NCBI GenBank assembly: GCA_951213105.1
Contig: OX578142.1
Location: 3,798,649 to 3,862,648 of the forward strand
DNA: 64,000 nt
Reading direction: 5' to 3'
From: Amaurobius ferox
Taxonomy: Eukaryota > Arthropoda > Arachnida > Araneae > Amaurobiidae
A model generated the notes under the pieces. That model was not told where the DNA came from. It worked only from the letters and a program-made list of their open reading frames with translations, and did no database searches. Made by a program: the position numbers and the translations under genes. This document shows positions 55,357-64,000 of this stretch, piece by piece. Positions within the stretch are counted from its first letter, which is position 1, and each line of letters starts with the position of its first letter.

Positions 55357-55787
55357 AAAAAAAAAAAAATCTTGAAAAGAGCAAAAACATTGTTATGATA
55401 TGCGTAAATGACGTAACGATGCAACGCAATGGCGTGAATATTTAATAAATAAAATTGTTCGGCGAGATGAAACTGTGTGCCGAGTTTTAGTTCTTTTCAT
55501 GATCTAGAAGCTGAGAACGAGCCCGTGAAAGATGTTGAATGACGGGACAGAGTCCATCTGAAGTTAAGGCAAAATGAGTAGTTTATCAAAATATAATAAT
55601 AATAATAATAATAATTTCCAGTTATTTACAGAATATAGGATGTAAATTTGCAAATTCTTGCCTTAAAAAAGAAATATCATATTATAATACTGCAGAAAAA
55701 CAGATTTAACAAACATTAAATATTTGGGTAGGTAGATAGTAGTTTTAAATTTCATGGAACCGAGGAAACTTGTATAAATACAAAAAA

Positions 55788-56535
55788 TCTGATGTGGGCA
55801 GCACATGACTTTCCCTGCAGACTTATTTATATTCATGTTTTCTTTATTTTAATTAAATTTAATTCACTTTTAATTCAATTTTCGTTCTTATTTGATAACT
55901 GGACTTCTTTTCAAAGGTGGCGTAGAAAAAATACGAAAAAACTAAAGTATCTCGAGAACGGCTTGTCCTAGTGTAATAGGGTTGGTCTTATTCTTTTCTT
56001 CGTTAAACATTACGTATTAAACAAGCATTTAAGGGATATATTTGAGCATTCGTAGTTTTTATTTTATATTTTGGTGATTTTTGCGGGCCATTTTGCAAAA
56101 AAAGGCAGGTTATTTTTTTCCGAATCGTACCAAAATCTAATCAGCACCAGGGTGACCCACAAGAGACTTATCTACCAAATTTTGTGAAATTCGGTCCATT
56201 AGTTTTTCAGCTAGAATGGATACAATCTTTTGCGGGCCATTTCGCAAAAAAAAAGGCGGGTTCTTTTATGACGAATTGTACCCAAAACTAATCAGCACCA
56301 GATTCGCCCACAAGTGACTTACCTATCAAATTTTATGAAATTCGGTCCATTAGTTTTTTAGATAGAGTGGATACAAAATCTGCACAGACAGACACACACA
56401 CAGACGTCACGCTAGAAATAGTTTTTTCGTATTCTAGAGGTCTCGAAACGTGTAGATCCGTCGAAAACTCGAGTTGCGATTTTTGACATGATTCCAATAC
56501 TTTCCCTGCAATACATGGTAATGTATAGGGAAAGT
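55788..56535 (+). mobile_element. Repeat family A, copy A9, with inverted terminal hairpin
   Basis: Starts TCTGATGTGGGCAGCACATG. At the far end CCAATACTTTCC is followed by CTGCAATACATGGTAATGTA TAGGGAAAGT: the hairpin arms and loop are in the opposite orientation to all other plus-strand copies. Confidence 0.75.
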
Positions 56536-56619
56536 AAAAAGGGCACACGACATTGCCCGGGATTTAAAGCAGGAATTAATTACATTCATTCATTCATTCA
56601 TCCAATTTTTACAAAAGCG

Positions 56620-56805
56620 TAGTCGATCGCTGCGCGAGCTCATACGCGGCTGAGCTCGGCCCGATAAAAAATAAATCTGTATTAAGCGTTTTTTCTCAGG
56701 AGCCGAGATACCTTTGTATCTAATTTCATGGCTGTACTGCGATTAGATTTTTCCGCTATAGACGGCACAAACAGACACCTTTTTTATTATAAGGACAGGG
56801 TAAAT
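56620..56805 (+). repeat. Possible SINE/LINE tail
   Basis: Reads CCTTTGTATCTAATTTCATG GCTGTA, CCGCTATAGACGGCACAAAC and ACACCTTTTTTATTATAAGG. It parallels 18940-19022. Upstream is a GC-rich segment (GCTGCGCGAGCTCATACGCG). Confidence 0.4.
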
Positions 56806-56829
56806 AATATGGAATATTAGTACATATAT

Positions 56830-58174
56830 ATAAAAAGTCGAGTGGAGACTCATACTCCAGATATTTAAAGGAGAGACCTCTTATATGATTCGGAAAAGCT
56901 TTATTACAGTGAATTAAAAAATATATATCTAGAGTAAGTCTTCACTGGACATACATAGTGTTTAGGTCTACTTCTATATAATTATCACAAAATATACATT
57001 TCTCACGAAACTATTTGTTAACCAATTGCTTAAATTATGTCACAAAAGTTAAAGGAGCATTCCAATTTACAAATTACTTTGTTTTCTTACCTAGTTCATT
57101 CATTAAGAAAATAAATTTTTATGCTTTCTCTACACCTAATCTATTTCATAATTTTCTGTTAATTACACCAAATGTTAAAAGAAATTCCCTCTATGCAGAC
57201 AGTCGATAGTACAGCTGTGGCTAAAGTATTCATGAATTGAATGTCACAATCATTTTATTTGCTTTAAATGTATTTTCGACATTTGCCATGCACCTTTAAC
57301 ATTGGATTGTTAATAAAAACACCCAAACATATTTTTTAAATCGAAATATGTAAATGACAGGGTTGTTAATTAAAAAAATATATATATAAGTAGTTAAGTA
57401 TTTTTTTTTTTAATTAAAAAAAAATCTGTATTTTTCTATCTTACAAAGACTTTGAGTATGAAATGTCTAATTTGCTTATATCCTTTTCATCACATGAATC
57501 AATCATAAAAAGTGAAAAATATTTATTATCAATATTATATATCAATTAATTTAAATAATTTTCACATTCTATCAACAGGCCTTCCATAAGGGGATGGGAC
57601 AGATACCACTCGAGTGGAGGTCCCACAACTCAATATTTTTTGAGGCTGGAGAAAATATAAAAAATTTACAAAGAGGAGAAAATCAAACATAGTTGGGGTG
57701 GGGGCATGGTAAATGTTTGTAGTGGGCTCATTTTCTATGACCAGTCTTGTTATAAATGCTTTAAAAAAAAAATTAGCAACACATAAAAAATTGCAAAAAG
57801 GTATCAACCGGTTTCAAAAGCAATAAAGAACCTTTTTCGCCATGATAAATGAGATGTACCATACCAACAAAGACAATGATGTTGAAGTTTTTAGATTCTT
57901 TTTGACAGCAATGAATTTTTTTTTTATTTTTTTATTTTTACAATATTGTTTAAGTTAAAGAAAAGATTATATTTTTCATTAACATTTCAAGTTTTGATAT
58001 CTTAAAACTGATTTAAATCAGTACTTACTCCAATTCAGGTTAAAAATAAGATTCCATTCACCAAAGGTAAATGTCTAGCATTACAGATATTTAACAGAAT
58101 ATGAATGTCAATAAGTGAAGAATGTATTCTTTTATCAACTTGTAATGGTACTATAAACAAATGAAAATTAATAT
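56830..58174. other. AT-rich stretch without recognisable genes
   Basis: Short blocks repeat elsewhere (GTGTTTAGGTCTACTTCTAT at 56960; GTATCAACCGGTTTCAAAAG at 57803, shared with about 47808). The 81-codon minus-strand frame at 57562-57807 has no family signal. Confidence 0.4.
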
Positions 58175-58175
58175 A

Positions 58176-58295
58176 CTTTTTCATATTCAGATTAGATACT
58201 CACTTTTTCATATTCAGATTAGATACTCACTTTTTCATATTCAGATTAGATACTCACTTTTTCATATTCAGATTAGGTACTCACTTTTTCATTTA
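58176..58295 (+). repeat. 27-bp minisatellite, four copies plus a partial
   Basis: CTTTTTCATATTCAGATTAG and seven more bases repeat at 58176, 58203, 58230 and 58257, with a partial copy at 58284. The copies are almost identical, so expansion is recent. Confidence 0.95.
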
Positions 58296-59169
58296 AAGAT
58301 TTAATACACACTCAATTTGTAGTGTGAGGTTCAAAATGTATATGTAGTCAAAACTTTATATTACATATTTAAACCCATTACAATCCTTTTCATTACATAT
58401 TTATAGCAATAAACTTTTCCCCGAGCATTCTATTATTTATATCTGATTTTGCTCTGTTTGAATCAAAAAATAACTCATCACATATCCTCCCCGAACATAT
58501 TCTTTACCTAGTTACAAAAACATCTATTAAAACTACACCTAGAAATTTTTAATTTCATCAAAATACTTTACCTTTATATAAACCTTGCATTGAATGGAAA
58601 CAAAGATATGAAAGTAGAATATATGTAATATTATTAATTACAATAATTTTATTTTAAAATAAATTTATATTCTTTAGATATAATTATATATATTTCTTTG
58701 TAAAAAGATACTACATTATACATAAATAAAATATAATGTAACACACCTTGTAATTTGTACCTACCCCTGAAATAAGTAAGGCATAAGCAAAGTTAGAAGG
58801 AAGCTTAGGGGGCTATGCAATGCCCAAAGTTACATTATTATGCTCCCCAGTGATTTTTCACATGTACATGGTATTCTACATTGCATCTGAAATTATGGGT
58901 GCTATAGGGAGTACAGGGTATATTCTACATTGCATCCCACCAAAGGAATATTGATAGCTCCACTTATAGAGTGGGGTTCTTGTCTCATGTGCAAAACGAG
59001 ATGATAATGATTTAAAACTATTTTGATATGTAATAACAAATATGCATTGAAAATTGAAGTATATACAACTAAACTTATTTAAAGTAGATACCGAACATAA
59101 CTGAGCACATGGCATAATTATTTCATTGCTTCCTTTCCCATAATGCATTTCCTTTGATCCTTAAACTAA
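58296..59169. other. AT-rich stretch without recognisable genes
   Basis: Contains a short duplication, ATTCTACATTGCATC, at about 58871 and 58922. No credible coding sequence. Confidence 0.4.
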
Positions 59170-59370
59170 ATATATGTTCATAGCAAGAAGCGCCTTTTTC
59201 TTATTGTACACCCTGGAGCGATCACTCCATCCCACTCCATGACAGCATGCAACTTATGGGAACTCAAATGATTTTGTTGAACTGGATGGGGTTATGACTT
59301 CTGCCCTACACTGCACTTGTTATGGTGTTATGGGTTGAACCCAGGCCTTCCAATAAGATTTAATTTCTTA
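59170..59370 (-). mobile_element. SINE-like relic with B-box sequence
   Basis: On the minus strand GGAAGGCCTGGGTTCAACCC (near 59330-59350) resembles a tRNA T-arm/B box. The less AT-rich body contrasts with its surroundings. No A box seen. Confidence 0.4.
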
Positions 59371-61285
59371 CCAATGCTTATGTAGTATACTACAAATTAT
59401 ATAACACTATACTACAAATATATATATTAAGAATATATGCAAATTATTAATGCATACAAAATTTTAACTTGAAAATTCTATTATTCAATCTGTATTTAAT
59501 ATGTATATATACCTATATTGAATAATAAAACATATGTAGTTTTATTAAAAAAAAAAAAAAAAAAAAAAAAATTAGAATATGAATCTAAATGAATAAATTA
59601 TGCAAACATGTCAGCAGCAAATGCATAAGCTTATCATTTCTGCATCACATTCTGTAATAGTTCAGAATTATATTTTAAAAAATAACATAACGCATTCCAG
59701 TGGTGAAGAGTGATAAAATAATTTGAAGAGACATAAAAATTGGAGACCAAAATTTACAAATAACGTTTTATGCTATATTTTTTAGCAAGGTTACAAATAA
59801 AATAAAATATGCAGTAAACTTCAGATAATCCTGCATATTTCAGAGGTGCCGGATTACTAAATTTACAGAATTATCGGATGTTGAACTAAAATGCTATAAA
59901 AATTGGAAAAAATTAATGTAAAAGAAAATAATGGAAAATAAATATGATTTTTTTTTTATTAAAGGGTTACACATACTAAATTATACTGTACAGTATGCGA
60001 AAAAACATTTAAATGAATTTTAACATTATGAGTTAAACTTCAATTAACATAAATCTGGATATAAAAGCATTCAGTTTATTACAGTAAATATAACTCAATA
60101 AAGCCGAATAGACCTAAACAGAGCAACAAGCAGAATTTTTGGGCTCCTATACAACAAATGCATACCCCATAATACTCCTATTTTACAAGTTATTGGTCTT
60201 TTCTTTGTAAACTGTTTATATGACATAGGGCCTCTAAGCAAAGCATCATTTTGGTTCTAAACCCGAATATAATTTAAGAGCTAAGCTGGACTATCACACA
60301 TTCTGAATATTAGATGTCGAATAAACCAGAATTTATTTAATAACTCAATTACACTGAAAATAAATTATGATATTTTGCAATTTTACAGTGAAACACCGGT
60401 TTTACATTTCACTTTGGAGCCGATTAAAAAATGTTACATATTTTAGAGTGGCCTAATCTGAAGAGGTTAGTTGTGGCATAAGGTCCATTCAGATAAAAGG
60501 CATCAAACAATAGTTTCAATAGTATTTGATGCAGCAAGCAGTGCACACCTGCAGTGGTTAGTTGTGGTGGTTAGGTTGGCAAACATCTAATTTAACCTCA
60601 CATATAAACAAATGAAAAAATCAAAACAAATAAAAAAGAAAGTAAAGGAAATAAAATAATATATACTAAATGTGTAGAAGGAACAGTGTGTACTTCTAAG
60701 GAGACAAGAATAGGAAGGGCTTATTCTTTCAAAGGGAAGAGGGTATGCATGTGAAACTTTATCTAAAAATTAAAATGCAAATTTACAATATCATCCTAGA
60801 GTAGGCCTAAAAATAGGAATTCACCACTCACCATAGGTCAATTACACAATGCAATGTGGTGATTAAATAAAACAACTTCGGGCCACTACATCCCTCTTCC
60901 ATTCTGTTTTAATCAGAAAACTGTCCCAAAAGTTTACTAACTGTTTATTATTTCCCCAATTCTTATCCTTTATATCTATATATATATAATAATATATTAA
61001 GTATATGTAACCATACTTATTGATTTTACAAAAAAATTGTGATACAGTGACCACTAAACTAAAACGGGCTACTGGCAACTTGCTACTAAGTGAAAATTTG
61101 CATTTTCAAGTTTAAGGGAGATTATCCTTAAAATTTATTCGTGAAGTGAAGAGTATTCCATGGTTTTCCACTGGAAAATAGCATAATCCCCCCACCCCAG
61201 ACCTTCATTACAACAAAGACATGTTAATCTGTTTTAGCAAATTTGTTGAGATATCAAAGATATAGGGCTTTCATTTAAATTTTGA
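59371..61285. other. AT-rich stretch without recognisable genes
   Basis: Includes a 25-A run (59547-59571) and a GTTAGTTGTGG pair near 60467 and 60557. The 71-codon minus-strand frame at 60863-61078 has no family signal. Confidence 0.4.
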
Positions 61286-62060
61286 AGTACGAAAAATTAG
61301 GGCTATGCATACTAAGTAAGGAACATAGGTTCCTAATATACAGTGTCTGTCGATTATTACATTTTATATAAAAAATTACTCCAAAACTGCAATAAAAAAC
61401 AAAATAAAAATTTCATAATACAGCATACATTAAAGTTTTGCCCGTTGACTGCTAAAGTGTAATGTATGCTGTATTTTGTTCTTATTTTATTAGTATATTC
61501 TTATTACATTTATTGTTAAGACTCTGCTATTTTATTGAATAAAAAATGTATAACCAAATAAGCAGCTGAATTTCAATCAGTAAAACTCATGATATTCATT
61601 GAGCGAATTTATGGGAAATAACCCTTTGAGTAAGAAAAGTAAAGGCTATGCCTTCATAGAATGATAATGGTCAAAGATTTCATTTTATAGAATTTCCTTT
61701 TGTTCACTTATATTATCAATAGAGAAAATATAATATACAAAGCTAACTATAATAAGTAGCTTGAAAAATGTAGATATACAAGCAAACATATTTCAAATGC
61801 TGAATAAACTCAAACAACAAAAAATATTTGTCATTTTTGTATAAACCTATTTGCTTTTGTTGTCTGAAACAGTTTAGAATTGAGCATAAAAAATAAACAA
61901 AATATTAATGTATGCAAAATACCAGTTAAGTTAAATACTAGAATTTATCTACCTCATGAGCATTAGTGAGTAAGAGCTAACAAAATATACAAATAACTTA
62001 ACAAACAATGTTTAAAAACATAAAATATAGGCGCAAAGTAAATATATTTAAAGTGTTAAA
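61286..62060 (+). repeat. Left copy of a diverged ~1.9-2.0-kb-offset duplication
   Basis: Ordered matches to 63290-64000: GGAACATAGGTTCCTAATA / GGAACATAGATCCCTAATA; TGTCGATTATTACATT / TGTCGATCATTATATT; CAGTTTAGAATTGAGCATAA / TAGTTTAGAATTAAACATAA; TTTAAAGTGTTAAA in both. The left copy has an extra palindromic segment. Confidence 0.65.
61417..61475. repeat. 16-bp perfect inverted repeat inside the left copy
   Basis: AATACAGCATACATTA (61417-61432) and its exact reverse complement (61460-61475), with weaker pairing beyond. The segment is missing from the right copy, as a small MITE-like insertion would be. Confidence 0.85.
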
Positions 62061-62440
62061 ATTTTAAATACACTTCAATAAAATCAACTTGTCAGTTTTG
62101 CATTAAATCTCAGACTAATATTCAATACTATTATAAGAGCATGTAAAATGTTGTTATACAGCATTTTACTTTATTTATATGGGCTTTAAGTTAATTTGCA
62201 TGTAATATAAACAAAATATTATCAATATGAAAAAAAAAACCCGATAAATCTTACTTTTTTTTATTGTCTATTTCAAGGCAATTGCTTCTTCGAAGCCTAT
62301 AGTTATTTTATATTTTATGCTGTACCCTGACATTAATATACAATATAATTTGAAAAACACTTGGAAACATGCCGAAATAAAGCCGAGTACTTCTCGGAGA
62401 AAAATTTTGTCTGTTGATCTTAATATCCCCCTAATATTAG

Positions 62441-62557
62441 GTTTTCTTCGGAATTAAATTGGAAGCGAAGAGTGCTACCGCAAATTGCAAATTAAACAAT
62501 CGCCTTTTGGAGCATCTTGTCAAACCTGCAATATTCAGCATCATCTGTTCACAAAAG
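62441..62557 (+). other. Candidate exon of unknown identity
   Basis: CCCCCTAATATTAG acceptor and AAAAG followed by GTGAGG donor bound 117 bases, open as 39 codons in one frame only (VFFGIKLEAKSATANCKLNN then RLLEHLVKPAIFSIICSQK). The region is less AT-rich than its surroundings. No family recognised. Confidence 0.25.
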
Positions 62558-63289
62558 GTGAGGTGGTGGTGGGTGTTTCTAAAGCCACCTTAACTTTGAT
62601 GTGTACACAATGTCTTAACTGTGCCAGTTTTATTTAGCATTGTTCTAAAAGAAATCTTGTTAAAACATGCCATTTTAGCTAAAATGTTAAAACTTATAAA
62701 CACAACATTAGTCTTCGAATTCTGGATAGCATGAGCATTTTAAGCAAAAGAAATTTAAATTGTGCATGAAAGTGAAATATTTTTAATTTGCATATCTTAT
62801 AGTTATAATTAGTTAAAATTGGTCAATGGTAAAGAGAAGGCGCTGGGGATAGAGACGTGTACTTTGAGCTAAGAAGACAGCAAATTATGATTAATGTTAG
62901 AGATAACATGCATCCGGTAATTTTTTGAAGCGAATCCAATTTTCTCTAGATTTTGGTATTACAGTTTTTGGTATATTAAATTAGTCTATGATTCTATTTA
63001 TATTTGATAACTAGTACCTGCTATTCATGGTTGAAATGACATTACCATATACGTATTCATACTTAAGATTTTAATATGATTTATAATTCAAATAACATTG
63101 GAATAGAATATTGTATAGTAATTACAACTTATTTTTCAGATAAACATTTAGATCTATTTCCCCTTAATATTACAAAAATCAATACAGGCACTTTGAATAA
63201 AGAAAATATGAAAATGCTAAAATAATTTTCGATTTTAGTAAAATTGTTAAAGATTTTAATATACCCGTTTAAACCCTATGTGCACATAT
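62558..63289. other. AT-rich stretch between the two duplicated segments
   Basis: No credible gene or repeat recognised. Confidence 0.4.
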
Positions 63290-64000
63290 ATGGATTATTA
63301 TGTATAGCGAGCAGGGAACATAGATCCCTAATACAGTAACTGTCGATCATTATATTTACTGCTATGACTCCCCTACTATATTGAATTTAAAAGATATACA
63401 CTTCAATTTCCAATCAAACAGAAAAAATTTCAATGTTCGCTAACACTGGATTCATAGGAAATAAGAAAAGGAATGAAATTGTCAATATCATTTCAAGTCA
63501 ATATAAACCTTTATTCAATTCTTTTTCCATTTAAGTCTGTGTTTTATTGGTACTGATGCAGGGTCACAACAAGGAAGGGGTTTCGACTATTCATCTTTTG
63601 GTTCAAAATGAGTAAAGTGACTTCATTATAAAATGTTTGTGAAGTATTCATTTTGTTTGTTGTTATCAAGAGAATAAAAACAATAAACAAAGTAGCTCTA
63701 CAAATGGTTAAGAACATACATCATAGATAGAATAGGCAAAATATGTAAATTGCTGAAAATTCAAATACACTCCAACAACATATAGGAATTTCTCAGTTTT
63801 ACCAGAAACCAATTTGTTCTTATTTCTGAAATAGTTTAGAATTAAACATAAAAGATTAAGCACATCATTATGAACGCATACAAAACATTACCGATGCAGG
63901 TACATTGAATTTTGCCATGAGCAATTGAAATAAAATATGAAATGCTTAAGAGTGTATGTAGGTGATGGGCACGACAAGTAAATCCATTTAAAGTGTTAAA
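63290..64000 (+). repeat. Right copy of the diverged duplication
   Basis: Parallel to 61286-62060 (see there). It reaches the window edge, so the true end is unknown. Confidence 0.65.

Overview
The window is AT-rich eukaryotic DNA made mostly of nested transposable elements and their debris. The element set (a LINE with a DUF4780-like ORF1, Tc1-like transposase relics, hAT, PIF/Harbinger-like and Helitron-like units, tRNA-type SINEs, Ty1/copia and Ty3/Gypsy elements) points to an arthropod with a large, repeat-rich genome. I cannot resolve the order. The only host coding sequence I can name is one exon of a protein tyrosine phosphatase on the minus strand at 19160-19294, so much of the window is probably intronic or intergenic to that gene.

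Left part (1-18600). A decayed LINE (1-2690) is followed by an AT-rich repeat patch. From 4211 to 17759 there is a three-layer nest. An old copia element (copia-A) is split by a hAT-type insertion (5087-15966) flanked by a perfect 8-bp target duplication, CCGACGGT. Inside the hAT sits a very young Ty3/Gypsy element (5185-12736) whose two 762-bp LTRs differ at two positions. Gypsy gag and pol are intact and in the same frame, separated only by one TGA, which suggests stop-codon readthrough. Tc1-like transposase relics lie at 13126-13660 (inside the hAT) and 18301-18600 (outside the nest).

Middle part (18600-34570). The phosphatase exon is followed by two tRNA-type SINE segments. A second copia element (copia-B, 21078-25257) starts inside one of them. 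Copia-B is broken by a poly-G frameshift, a TGG-to-TAG stop and a PIF/Harbinger-like terminus inserted at 25258. Two Helitron-like elements lie with their 5' ends facing each other (26966-28241 and 28542-29536). The rest is AT-rich DNA with weak exon-like patches.

Right part (34570-64000). An unclassified repeat family (family A, 0.7-0.95 kb) occurs at least nine times, including a head-to-tail run of three at 42844-45139. It ends in a hairpin, and one copy carries that hairpin inverted. A 6,980-bp PIF/Harbinger-like unit (45337-52316, TTA duplications) interrupts one family A copy. It holds exon-like segments but no recognisable transposase. The far right has a 27-bp minisatellite, a tRNA-like SINE relic and a diverged duplication about 1.9-2.0 kb apart.

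No operons, rRNA, canonical tRNA genes or CRISPR arrays were seen. The genes here work as mobile-element machinery rather than as a host pathway.
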